Source: Sinotaia quadrata
Taxonomy: Eukaryota; Mollusca; Gastropoda; Architaenioglossa; Viviparidae
Reading direction: 5' to 3'
Length of the DNA: 64,000 nt
Assembly (NCBI GenBank): GCA_028829895.1
Contig: CM054183.1
Location: 18,074,975 to 18,138,974, forward strand
Both the position numbers and the translations under genes were made by a program. The notes under the pieces were generated by a model. That model did not search any database and was not told where the DNA came from. It was given only the letters and a program-made list of their open reading frames with translations. This document shows positions 52,435-62,480 of this stretch, in pieces; within the stretch, counting starts at the first letter, position 1; each line of letters starts with the position of its first letter.

Positions 52435-52685
52435 CGGCGTCTGGCTTCTGGTATCTCGGAGTGACTCTACAGAATCGCGTTCCCGTATTTATTAAAAATC
52501 ATAAGGTGCATCACGTGACTGGTCACGTAGTATGTGGTTGGTTCGAGAACTTAGACAATGGTCCAAAGTTACATAATGTCTCTGACCTCTTTGTTAGAAG
52601 CTTCTCGATACTGAGGTATCATGGGAGAGCTCCAAACAAAGGAATTTCAAATTTTGATGTTTGAAAAACAAACAAGTGGGTCAAG
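52435..52685 (+). mobile_element. Interspersed repeat family 3, copy 1 (intron 3 of the MOLO1-like gene)
   Basis: Matches the complement of 63720-63985: CATCACGTGACT then TCACGTAGTATG, GACAATGG then AAAGTTA, AGAAGCTTCTCGATACTGA, TATCATGGGAGA. Class unknown; the sequence is rich in CACGTG-like palindromes. Confidence 0.6.
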
Positions 52686-53327
52686 GAGTCATGATATTTT
52701 TATCAGACTGTGACACCTTGCTACTATTGAAATAATAAAGTATTCTTTAGAAATGAATACTAAAAATTAAATATTTAACTATTGAAATAATAACGCATGC
52801 CTTAGAAATTAATGTTATAAATTAAATCGATGAATATTGACCTTCATATAGCCATTATTCTGAAAGAAGAGCAAATCAATACTTTTGCGAAAACAAAAGA
52901 TTGTTAACGATATTACTGTAATGAAGCAGACATGTACAAACTAATTAATAATATTTTTAAACTGTACAATCAAAACACGAAGCTAGACAATTCCCAGCTG
53001 AGGTATATAAGGTGTTCCAGACATTGTCAGAGGGGAAGAGTTGCGAATCCAAGACTTAATGCGTGCATTACTATCACTTTACCGTGATATTAATATACTT
53101 TATCGTCAGTATATAAAGTGTCTATGGATTGCGAATCCTAGACTTCATGCAGGCGTTACTAACATCTTACCGTGCAATTAACAAAATTTATCTCCAGGGT
53201 GTAAACTGTAAAGTGTGTGAGATGGATAGAGAATCTTAGATAACTTGCTTGCATTACTGCATCTTATCACATTACATCGTCGTGGTTCAGTCAGGGATGT
53301 TAAAGGTTGTTTGTTTGTTTCTTAAAG

Positions 53328-53516
53328 GTGCACATCTCGTTTGGATCTCGTGTTGGACATGTGGTGGATTCCTCTACCGCGAGGGATCTTGCGGAACGTT
53401 TCCTTGACCACATCACCCAGGATAGTCTGGAACGAGCTCTGATGGACTTAGCAGAATACCTTCGGACAAAATTACGCGGTCTGACTCCTGCACACATTAT
53501 GCTTATTATTACCCTG
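53328..53516 (+). CDS. MOLO1-like gene, exon 4 (end of TPM domain, first half of membrane helix 1)
   Basis: Acceptor TTTCTTAAAG|GTGCAC with a T-rich tract; donor CCCTG|GTGAGT at 53516/53517; both phase 0. Encodes residues 190-252: HISFGSRVGHVVDSSTARDL is the TPM strand-helix unit (RIxxGxGxxxxLxDxxA), then ERFLDHITQDSLERALMDLA and EYLRTKL, then the beginning of a hydrophobic segment (AHIMLIITL) that continues in exon 5. The donor is the first of five similar 5' splice sites in tandem (see 53517-53680). Confidence 0.85.
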
Positions 53517-53680
53517 GTGAGTAGACGCTTGTTCTCATTATTACCCTGGTGAGTACACGTTTATTCTCATTATTATCTGGTAAGTACACGCTTGTTCTCA
53601 TTTAACCTGGTGAGTGCACGTATATTCTCATCGTTATCCTGACGATTATATGCCTATGCTCATTCTTACCTCGGTAAGGT
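53517..53680 (+). promoter_or_regulatory. Tandem array of 5' splice sites at the end of MOLO1-like exon 4
   Basis: A roughly 31-bp unit resembling the last bases of exon 4 plus its donor is repeated. GT donors follow a CTG or TCG at 53517, 53549, 53580, 53610 and, diverged, 53674; the first four read GTGAGT, GTGAGT, GTAAGT, GTGAGT. The phase-consistent donor for joining to exon 5 is the first. Use of any later one adds 11 codons (from VSRRLF) and then a TGA at 53550-53552, truncating the protein inside helix 1. Confidence 0.7.
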
Positions 53681-53824
53681 ATCCATTTGATATGCGTACA
53701 CATGCACGCTTGTTTGTCTTGACGAGGTCTGAGTTTAGTTTACTAATTGTATGTTCGTTGTCAACCTGGTGATGACTTTTTCATTATGTCTACAGATGTA
53801 TGTTCGTTGGTAACGTCTTTATAC

Positions 53825-54370
53825 CGCTACAGTTATATTCTCGTTGTTCCCTTTTAACGTCTTTATATCTCTAAAGTTGTATTCCCGTTGTTATCCCTAT
53901 AAGGTGTTTGTGCTATATCTCTGCAGTTGTACTCCCGTTGTTATGCCTGTAAGGTGTTTGTGTTATATCTCTACAGTTGCATTTCCCGTTGTTATCCCTG
54001 TAAGGTGTTTGTGTTATATCTCTAGTTGTATTTCCCGTTGATATCCCTGTAAGGTGTTTGTATTATATCTCTACAGTTGTATTCCCGTTGTTATCCCTGT
54101 AAGGTGTTTGTGTTATATCTCTGCAGTCGTTTTCCCATTGTGAAGTTTTGTGCTTTCTCTACCGCTGTATGCTCGCTGTTGTCCTCGTGACGTCTTTCTG
54201 TTATACTTCTACAGTTGTATTCCCGTTGTTATCCAGGCGACGCCTTTGTACTAGGTCTCTACAGTTGTATGCTCGTTGTTACTCTGGTGATGTGTTTGTA
54301 TTATATCTTTTAGTTATATTGTACATTAAGACCTTGGTAACGTGTTTGTATTATATCTTTTAGTTATATT
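53825..54370. repeat. ~50-bp degenerate minisatellite, ~10 copies, intron 4
   Basis: GTTGTATTCCCGTTGTTATC then CCTGTAAGGTGTTTGTGTTA then TATCTCTACA. Units contain both CTACAG (acceptor-like) and CTGTAAGG (donor-like) words. Confidence 0.9.
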
Positions 54371-54633
54371 GTACATTTATACCTTGGTGACGTCTGGGGT
54401 GATAAAATGTAAATCTGTATGCTGAGGTAGTTGCACTTGTATTTTCATTGTTAGGCAGCTGAGGGTGTTTTTGTGCTAAATCTTTACAACTGCATGGTTT
54501 TGTTGAGGATTGCCTTTAATGATACTTTGGAATTTCACGTTGGCAATAATTATTATTACAATGCTAACACTGTTGTAGTCGTACGTACAAATAAAAAGTG
54601 TAATAATAACAAATTATATTTGTCTTTGACCAG

Positions 54634-54909
54634 GTGTTCGCAGCTTTGTTGCTCCTCTTTTTGCTGTTCTTCATACACCTCAGCGACACCGACTACAGCC
54701 AGTGGGGTCACGAGAAAGGATGGGCGGTGGTCGACGTGGTAGTAGAGCTGGTGACAGGAGTGTTGTTGATCAGTCTGATATTTAGGACGATGACGCTTGT
54801 GTCTGAGCGCGTGCCCTTGTTGCCAATTATAATCCTGCTGGTGATGGGCGTGGCCTGTACGGTTGTCTTAATAATCACGGAAATCCTTCATTTGGAAACT
54901 AGGGATTAG
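54634..54909 (+). CDS. MOLO1-like gene, exon 5 (membrane segments and C-terminus)
   Basis: Acceptor TTGTCTTTGACCAG|GTGTTC is close to consensus; phase 0. Encodes residues 253-343 and a TAG stop at 54907-54909. Continues helix 1 (VFAALLLLFLLFFIHL, about 245-267), then a short polar loop (SDTDYSQWGHEKGW), helix 2 (about 283-302) and helix 3 (about 313-333, PIIILLVMGVACTVVLII), ending ILHLETRD. The nematode MOLO-1 is described as a single-pass protein, so a three-helix C-terminus is a difference worth noting. Downstream, ATTAAA is at 55583 and AATAAA at 56105; which is used cannot be told from sequence. Confidence 0.82.
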   Translation: MFAALLLLFLLFFIHLSDTDYSQWGHEKGWAVVDVVVELVTGVLLISLIFRTMTLVSERVPLLPIIILLVMGVACTVVLIITEILHLETRD

Positions 54910-55009
54910 AAAAACGCCGACAGCACCACTTGTAGCTCGTGTCCATGACGGTTCTATTACATTTCCAGATATTTCAAGTTTACATTTCCATTCCCTCTAT
55001 AAATCTGCA

Positions 55010-55320
55010 TTTCCATTACTCTAAATCTGCATTTCAAATGCTCTAAATCTACATTTCTATTATTCTAAATCTACGTATCCATTACTCTAAATCTACATTT
55101 CCAATGCTCTAAATCTACATTTCCATTACTCTAAGTCTACATTTCCATTACTCTCAGTTAATTTTTCAAGTAACCCACATTTACAAATCAATATACTTCA
55201 AGTACACGTTTCCAAGTCGATAAATCCATATACTCCAAGTCTACATTTCCAGATACTTCAAATCTACATTTCCAGATATTTCAAATCTACATTTTCCCCC
55301 ACGTCCGAGTCTACATGTTC
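55010..55320. repeat. ~20-27-bp degenerate repeat downstream of the MOLO1-like stop
   Basis: AAATCTACATTTCCATTACT type units; probably 3' UTR or just downstream. Confidence 0.82.
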
Positions 55321-55635
55321 AGATACTCCAGACTTTTGCAAATACACCAAGTCTACATTTGGAGATAATTTAATCAACATATAAATAGCTTTAGTGGTTA
55401 TCTACAAACTTTATAAAAAAAAAAATGTCACGTCTTTTATTTTAAATTCGTACAAAACTTGTCTGACGTGTATATACTTTTACAAACGGTTGTTTACTAC
55501 TGCTCAAATTGGTAGAAAAAGTGTTTCATAAGAATTCAATTATTTTGCATATAACTTCTCCTACTTCACTTTCAGACGGAGAATTAAAAATTGAGCACAT
55601 CTATAAGGAGAATGGGATTGCGTTTGTTTAGAGAT

Positions 55636-55965
55636 CTGTTGCATGAATTACGTAAACCTCTACGTCATGAGTAGCACAGCATTGCTAGAGACCTGTTGCA
55701 TGAATTACGTAAACCTCTACGTCATGAGTAACACAGCATTGCTAGAGACCTGTTGCATGAATTACGTAAACTTCTACGTCATGAGAAACACTGCATTGCT
55801 AGAGACCTGTTGCATGAATTACGTAAACCTCTACGTCATGAGAAACACTGCATTGCTAGAGACCTGTTGCATGAATTACGTAAACCTCTACGTCATGAGA
55901 AACACTGCATTGCTAGAGACCTGTTGCATGAATTACGTAAACCTCTACGTCACTATGTCATGAGA
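55636..55965. repeat. 57-bp minisatellite, ~5.5 copies
   Basis: GCATTGCTAGAGACCTGTTG then CATGAATTACGTAAACCTCT then ACGTCATGAG. A multiple of three, so two frames stay open (e.g. MNYVNLYVM); not a gene. Confidence 0.95.
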
Positions 55966-56121
55966 AACACAGCATTCGTTGGGTTTTTGGTTGTTGTTTT
56001 TTTTTACATGGTTGTTTCTGGTAACATTTACATAATCCGTCTTAATTCATTTAGGCATAATAAGTGTATGAAGCAAATGTGAGAATTGCTTGACTTTGTT
56101 AGACAATAAATATTATTTCCA

Positions 56122-56133
56122 CGCACACATACA

Positions 56134-56170
<37 letters not shown>

Positions 56171-56212
56171 CACACAACACACACACACACACACGCACAT
56201 ACATACACACAC
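56122..56212. repeat. (CA)n microsatellite
   Basis: Imperfect CA run. Confidence 0.96.
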
Positions 56213-56749
56213 ATTAATTTAGAAAACTATTTAGCGTTTTTTATTTTGAAAGTTTTTAATTAACTTACGAACTTTTATTTTAAATGTTTTTAACTGACGT
56301 TGTCTGTTTACTGATCTTCACGTTTTTCATATAAATCAGAACTTTTGCAGGAATTTAGTATTAGTGAGGTAGTGCCGCTGTGACCCATCAGCGTATATAC
56401 ACCAAACACTGAGGAAAGCAAAATCCTCGAAAGTTAAGCAAAAGGATAACTCTAGGAAACTTTCATCTGATATATGTATTGGTAAATATTCTAATACACC
56501 GCTACTTTTATTTCATAGTCACTGACAAAATGTCGGCCTCATAAATCATTCTTGCCCAAACATAATGAAACCCACGTCAGTCGAGGATGATCTCGTACTA
56601 TGACTGATAGACACACATCGAGAACCACGGCGCAAACTCGTTCAGTGTTGTGCTCTCTGGTGGGTGTGCATGGGCTTCAGGATCTTTCTTCTCGACGGAC
56701 ACTTGCGTTACCGTTTTGGAGAATGATTATCCACTTGTACACACTCCAC

Positions 56750-57150
56750 TTCAATATAGAACTGTTTCCATGGTTATCCAGTCGTACGCACTCCACTTCA
56801 GTATAATACTAGTTCCATGGTTATCCAGTCAAACACACTCCACTTCAGTATAGTACTAGTTCCATGGTTATCCAGTCACACACACTCCACTTCAGTTTAG
56901 TACTAGTTCCATGGTTATCCAGTCAAACACACTCCACTTCAGTATAGTACTAGTTCCGTGGTTATCCAGTCATACACACTCCACTTCAGTATAGTACTAG
57001 TTCCATGGTTATCCAGTCAAACACACCCAACTTCAGTATAGTACTAGTTCCATGGTTATCCAGTCATACACACTCCACTTCAGTATAGTACTAGCTCCAT
57101 GGTTATCCAGTCATACACACTCCACTTCAGTATAGTACTAGTTCCATATT
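56750..57150. repeat. 47-bp minisatellite, ~8 copies
   Basis: TATCCAGTCATACACACTCC then ACTTCAGTATAGTACTAGTT then CCATGGT. Confidence 0.95.
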
Positions 57151-57404
57151 TGTTCTGAAAGTCCACAAAAATCGCGAATCGCTGCTCTCTCTGGTGTATA
57201 CGGAAGGCGGGGGAAGGGGGGGGGCGTGTTAACACTGTATGGAGACTCTAAAAGTGACTGGTGGAAAGTATTTCACAAACTCATAGGCATTTCGTGCTAT
57301 TCACCGTGTGCAAAATATGCAGTGCACACACAATGCAACAAGATTGAAAATAAATCATTGCAGACTCAATCTGACCCACGTTCCAGCATTGCATGATACG
57401 ATAC

Positions 57405-57570
57405 GAATCATTTAAGTGGAACCCTCAAATACCTCACTTAAGGCTTAACACGTACATGTAATCATTTCAGTCGAACCCTCAAATACATCACCTTAAGACT
57501 GAACACGTACATGCAACCATTTCAGTCGAACCCTCAAATACGTCACATTAAGACATAAAATGTATACATG
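57405..57570. repeat. ~57-bp tandem repeat, 3 copies
   Basis: ATTTCAGTCGAACCCTCAAA then TAC(A/G)TCAC then ACACGTACATG. Confidence 0.88.
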
Positions 57571-57639
57571 TAACTATGAGGGAATTTTTTTTCAAAATAT
57601 ATTTATTTAAATTAGTATTTTACCCGAGTCTGTCAATTC

Positions 57640-58015
57640 TATGGCATCCGCTTTCTGTCCGGTTCATTTCATTTTTGCTAAGAAACTAGTACTCAGTTTG
57701 GTGAAAACATAAAATCCGGTTCAGTTCATATTTGCTAAGAAATGAGTGCTCAGTGTGGTGAAAACATAAAGAATATAGCAATAAACGACAGTTGGCTAGG
57801 GAAAAGTGTAAACAAAAGAGCATACAGTCACTGTCATGCGCATACGAGACATAAGTGATTTTTGATAGTGGTTGTAGTGTAAACGAGAGAGCTATATTTA
57901 GTTCAGCGATTTTTGATAGTGGTTGTAGTGTAAGAGAGCTATATTTAGTTCAGTGAATTTTTATAGTGGTTGTAGTGTAAACGAGAGAGCTATATTTAGT
58001 CCTGGCATTTATGAT
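57640..58015. repeat. Two short tandem arrays (~57 and ~47 bp)
   Basis: CCGGTTCA then TTTGCTAAGAAA then GTGGTGAAAACATAAA (2 copies); then ATAGTGGTTGTAGTGTAA with GAGAGCTATATTTAGT (3 copies). Confidence 0.85.
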
Positions 58016-58124
58016 TATTCACTCTAAGAAATGAATCACTTTAAGAAGTGGAAGTAGTGTAGTGTAAATGAGAGAACAGTATATATTGTTAACAACAGTG
58101 ATAACAGGTGAGTCACTATAAGTG

Positions 58125-58290
58125 AAAATAGACAGACAGATAGATAGATAGACAGATAGATAGATAGATAGATAGATGGAGGGAGGGAGGGAGGGAGGGA
58201 GGGAGGAATGGATAGATAGATAGAGGGATGGATAGACAGCTAGCTGTCCAGCCAGATAGATAGATAGAGGGATAGATAGATAGATGTGTT
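58125..58290. repeat. (GATA)n and (GGGA)n microsatellites
   Basis: Tetranucleotide runs TAGA, GGAG, TAGA. Confidence 0.95.
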
Positions 58291-58554
58291 GAAACAAACT
58301 GTCAAACTTATACAATCACAATACCTAAATATAAGATTTTTGAAAAAATATTTTGTTAATTTTATTAAGGTATAACTTGTGCATGCACATTATCAACCTT
58401 GCCAAGAGAGTAAAAAAAATATTACAAATTTTCATACGTATGCATTTGATGAAATTTGACCAAATTTTACATAAACGTTTTAAGTTTTATGATTGAAATA
58501 AAATTGTCCCGAATCCGGCTGTTCTCTATTTATTTTTATGCAAGGAAGACAATC

Positions 58555-58735
58555 AACAATTTTCTGATTGTAATGCAGGACATGACAATTTATAATTTGC
58601 TTGTTGTAATGCAGGGTATGGCAATTTACAATCTGTTATTTGTTACTCTACTCTCTGTTGGTATGCAGAGCATGACAATCTCAAATCTGCTTCTTGTTAT
58701 ACAAGTTATGGCAGTAAACTATATATTTGTTTTTC
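58555..58735. repeat. ~42-bp degenerate minisatellite, 4 copies
   Basis: TTGTAATGCAGG then ATGGCAATTTA then AATCTGCTT; open frame at 58456-58779 is partly this. Confidence 0.8.
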
Positions 58736-59064
58736 AAGCAAAATATGAAGATCTACAATATTTCTTTCATCGCATTTAAATAACTAGTTGTTTGACCGGT
58801 CCTCATTTTAAATTTATTTTCTATTCATTGATTATATAATTTTTCTCCATCTGCATTTTCAGACACAAGTGTCTTATAATAATAATTAATTGTTTACCTA
58901 ATTGGATGCAAGTAATTTTCATCTGGCAATAGACAAGGTATTAAATGTAAAATGGCATCAAGAAAACCTCTAGAATTTAGATCTCGGTTTAGATTGTTTC
59001 TTTTCGTTTCTTTTCATACTGATGCGATTTCCAGGCTGTTGACACCGATGTGGATGGGTTCATC

Positions 59065-59258
59065 TCATTTTGCATGATAGAGTGATCGTTGCTTTTCTTT
59101 TCTCCCGCCGTTTGCGGATTCACAGCGCTGAGGGTTATCGTTCCTTTGGCTTTGGATAGTGGGTTTGCTGCGAGTGGGATTCGGTGTGGGGTTGTATTTG
59201 AACAGAGATCCATTCACAGATTGACTGAGCGAGGGTGAAGGTTGGCCCCACTGTGTGT
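59065..59258 (-). CDS. Unidentified minus-strand gene, terminal exon
   Basis: Minus strand acceptor TTTGCATAG|ACACACAG at 59258. In the phase left by the 66-nt exon it reads 63 residues beginning DTQWGQPSPSLSQSVNGSLF and ending RKEKQRSLYHAK, then TGA at 59065-59067. Rich in Ser, Pro, Asn, Gln and Lys, no hydrophobic segment; looks like a disordered C-terminal tail. Another open frame overlaps on the same strand (ATG at 59213, Met-Asp-Leu-Cys...), but it has a TGA right before its ATG and does not fit the upstream phase, so it is taken as a shadow. A minus-strand AATAAA lies at 58813-58818. Confidence 0.55.
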
Positions 59259-60075
59259 CTATGCAAAGAAAATTAACAAAAACTAAATGATGACTATTTA
59301 TTTATATTAATTCGGCAAGTTCATAGCAAAATGATAATACTGCTACAACATCCGCTACTGCCAACACTACTTCTATTAATACTACTTCTACTACTGATTT
59401 ATTCTCAAAATCATCCTATAAATACTCACGTTTACAACAAGGAGGAATATATGATGCTGTACCACACCAGTTCATGAATATTTAAAATAAGTATTTATGT
59501 ATTGATGAATCAGGACTTTGTTTACAGAAATTAAATGAGAAATGAAATTTCAACGAGGCTATTTTCATAGAAATGTAGCGAGTTCAAGGTCATTATTTTA
59601 CTTTTTTACCACGAGAAGTGTATGAACACGACAATCTTACTTGTGCAGGTCAAAATGTGCACAATGTACTTCCGGTGTAGAAACGATGATTGTTGAAGGA
59701 GGGTAATGGATCTATCAAATATAAACTAATGCATCTATCGAATGCAAGAAATATTATACGTGTACATAATTGTCAATTCATTTAAAAGAAACAGTATTAG
59801 ACTTTTATAAAGCTTAGATGGATATATTTTCATTATCACATTTATGTAACTCTCTACTTTTACTTTAATACAAATGTCATTAAAGCATTGAAATCTTAGT
59901 AATAAAGGCACTGAAATTAAATATATATCATAGGAAAGAAAATATCAAGTAAAATTAGAAATAAATGAACATTTCACGTCTGAGAATCGGGAAAAATTAT
60001 AAAGAGAAAGGGAGAGAGAGAAAAAGAGGGGAGGTAACCAAAGACTAATTTGAAACAAAGTAATAAATCATCTAC

Positions 60076-60141
60076 CTGTAAATATGTTCACGTCACGGAA
60101 ATCCCTGGTGCCCACGTCATCTCTTGCATATGAACACTCTC
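60076..60141 (-). CDS. Unidentified minus-strand gene, 66-nt exon
   Basis: Minus strand acceptor ACTCTGTAG|GAGAGTG and donor TTTACAG|GTAGATG. 66 nt, phase 1 at both ends, no stop; codes ECSYARDDVGTRDFRDVNIF then T and a split codon. Joined to the mini-exons upstream and the terminal exon downstream without frame conflict. Polar and charged, with no membrane segment; no family recognised. The consistent phase 1-1 run across four exons is the main evidence that these pieces form one gene. Confidence 0.58.
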
Positions 60142-60799
60142 CTACAGAGTTAATGAAGAATTTCAGTTATTGAACTCCATTAAAATCACAAACTAAACTC
60201 ACTGAATTAACAGATAGTTCTCAAATAGTTAATGGACTACATTCACAATGAGATAATGGGATACAATCCTTGTTAGCTATGGAATAAGTCACCGTGAATT
60301 AAACAAATTCTTTTTCGAAATTAATGGAATGCTTCCTCAGCGTTAAGGGTCTGTTTACTCTTCATTTTTATGTATCATTAATTAACGAAATACACTCTTT
60401 AGACTGGATTATAGACTTATAGTCTTATATTCGCACTGAATTAATGGACTGCAGAGTTAACGGATTACGATATCAAAGATACTTTAGTCCTAACAACAAT
60501 CTACAGTTTCAGTAAGATTGTGGATTAGTTTTAATGAGTTTTAAGATAAAGTCATACTGAAAGTTTTAATGAGACTTAAGATAAGTCATACAGAAGTCAT
60601 AGACTAAGGTCTCATAAGTTAGAGGATTATTCTCAGCAGATGATGGAGTATAGTCTTGTATGAATAATGGATTACGATGGTGAAAATAAGCGATCTTGAT
60701 GTGACCAACTTATATAATAGACTACATTGTCGATGAGCCTGTTGACCGCAATCGTAAAGGAGTTATGGACATCTGCCTCAGTGAGATTAAAGATTATAG

Positions 60800-61020
60800 T
60801 CCCAATGGAATAATGGAGCTCAATCTCCATATAGTTACGAGTGACGTAAAGGACTTAGTCTTAATAAGGTTTAAGACTACAGTCCCAATGAAGTAAAGGA
60901 CTTAGTCTTAATGAGGTTAAAGACTACAGTCCCAATGAAGTAAAGGACTTAGTCTTAATGAGGTTAAAGGCTACAGTCCCAATGAAGCAGTGGACTTCAG
61001 TTTTGATGACGTAAACAATT
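60800..61020. repeat. 47-bp minisatellite, ~3-4 copies, intron of the minus-strand gene
   Basis: GTCTTAATGAGGTTAAAGAC then TACAGTCCCAATGAAGTAAA; looser related words (TTAATGG/AGTCTTA) extend back to about 60200. Confidence 0.9.
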
Positions 61021-61338
61021 ATAGTCTCGTTGAAGTAGTACATAACAAAGGTCTTGTGTGCGTTTAGAAATGTCTCAAATCATAACCTAGTTTAGTTGGA
61101 GTGACCTTAATTATTCCTCAATATAACAACAACAAAGCAGACAAAACGTTGTAAATGTTGTAATAATTAATTTAACACTTCTTTCCGAAATAATAAATAA
61201 ACAAAACGCTTATGAAAACCAGAACGCGTTTTTAACTTTAAGTATCCTATTGTGTGAATTTCAAAAAAACAAAATAAAAAATGAAACAAGAAACACCTGC
61301 GAAATTATTTACAAAAAAAGAATGATAGCAAGGTTTAC

Positions 61339-61386
61339 CGTCATATTCTGTATCTTCCAACGTACTTGAGTCGTCGAATGGAGGGC
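61339..61386 (-). CDS. Unidentified minus-strand gene, mini-exon copy 2 (downstream copy)
   Basis: 48-nt exon in phase 1-1. Minus strand: acceptor AATTGCAG|GCCCTCC, donor TATGACG|GTAAACC. Codes PPFDDSSTLEDTEYD between split Gly codons. Because the exon is symmetric and a multiple of three, either copy can be skipped, used alone or used together without breaking the frame. It joins in phase to the exon at 60076-60141. The A/T-rich, not pyrimidine-rich, acceptor region is weak for constitutive splicing. Confidence 0.58.
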
Positions 61387-61779
61387 CTGCAATTATTATT
61401 AATAATTATATTATTATTATTGTTATTATTATTATTATATAATAGTAATTATAATTTAATAACACTTTAATTTACTTAGAGAAAAGTATAACATGACTGG
61501 GAGTGTGGTAAAGTGATCAAAAATATTCAGTGTGTTGTGTACATTTGTGTATGTGTATATGTATGTATGTGTGTATGTGCGCGCGCAACAAGACAAGAGA
61601 TACTAGCATCAGCTAACTGTGAATCTATTTAGTTCACTTTGCTTATAATTATGTTATAATAATACTTACTGATAAACTGATAGAAATGTTGCAAACTGGC
61701 AAAATTCCACCTCCCTAATTTGCTAATTAATTAATACCTTTAATTAATATTTCATTAATATGTTTACTTTTAACATTAT

Positions 61780-62112
61780 ATAGATAGTACTTCCTAGAAG
61801 GGCTGCTTTCATCAGAGTGGCAATTTTGTGTTGTCCAGGCACCTCTTCCAATTCAGGTGCTATGTTTACCAAAGATCTTATCACTACAGGTATTACTTCT
61901 GCTTTTACATTACACGGTCTCTGGATTTCTAATCTAAGATCCTAGTATTTTTCTATTTTTTCTCTCTCCTTTGTTTGTATGTTTCTTTCACTTGGAACAG
62001 CAACATCGATTGTTGTTGCAGTTCTTTTCAACTTATTGACAACTACAACATCGGGACTTTGTGCCAGAATCACTCGATCCGTCCTTACTTCAAAGTCCCA
62101 CAGTATTTTAAC
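61780..62112 (-). mobile_element. LINE (non-LTR retrotransposon) 3' fragment, decayed
   Basis: Minus-strand translation gives the C-terminal region typical of many animal LINE polyproteins: VKILWDFEVRTDRVI, then PDVVVVNK, then TIDVAVPSERNIQTKEREKI with EKY, an in-frame stop, DLRLEIQ and VIPVVIRSL. The order WDF-x-TD / PD-V-V-x-K / IDVAVP / KExEKIxKY / VIPVVI matches the family pattern. It is cut off at its upstream side exactly where the 936-bp tandem duplication joins. Confidence 0.75.
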
Positions 62113-62273
62113 ACTAATTTCAGATATAATAAATAAACAAAATTTTTAATAAAGTCGAAACGAGTTTTAACTTTAAGTATCCTATTGTGTGAATTTCAAA
62201 CAAACAAAATAAAAAATGAAACAAGAAACATCTCCGAAATAATTTACAACAAAAGAATGGTAGCGAGGTTTAC

Positions 62274-62321
62274 CGTCATATCCTGTATCTTGCAACGTAC
62301 TGGAGTCATCGAATGGAGGGC
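62274..62321 (-). CDS. Unidentified minus-strand gene, mini-exon copy 1 (upstream copy)
   Basis: 48-nt exon, phase 1 at both ends. On the minus strand: acceptor ATTTACAG|GCCCTCC, donor TATGACG|GTAAACC. Codes PPFDDSSTLQDTGYD between split Gly codons. It is one of two tandem copies; compared with the copy at 61339-61386 it has two silent changes and two replacements (Glu to Gln, Glu to Gly), with both splice sites intact in both copies. Acidic, Ser/Thr-rich and with one Tyr, such a segment would fit a cytoplasmic tail or linker, but no family is recognised. The 5' part of the gene lies beyond the window or in exons I could not see. Confidence 0.55.
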
Positions 62322-62334
62322 CTGTAAATATTAT

Positions 62335-62480
62335 ATTATATATTATTATTATTATTATTATTATTGTCGTTGTTATTATTATTGTTGTTGTTATTATTAT
62401 CTTTATAATAATAAACTTAAGAGGATGATAAAGAAGAAGAAGAATATAATAACAATAGTAATAATAATAATTTTGAATTT
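62335..62480. repeat. (TTA/TTG)n trinucleotide tract
   Basis: ATT/GTT triplets; a matching TTA tract lies at 61390-61440 next to the other mini-exon copy. Confidence 0.9.

Noticed and set aside
55643..55963. NLYVM...TALLETCC repeat protein
   Set aside because: 57-bp minisatellite; two frames of the same strand are equally open.
58989..59213. 74-codon minus-strand frame starting Met-Asp-Leu-Cys
   Set aside because: Out of phase with the upstream exon and preceded directly by a TGA; the frame ending at 59065 fits the splicing model better.
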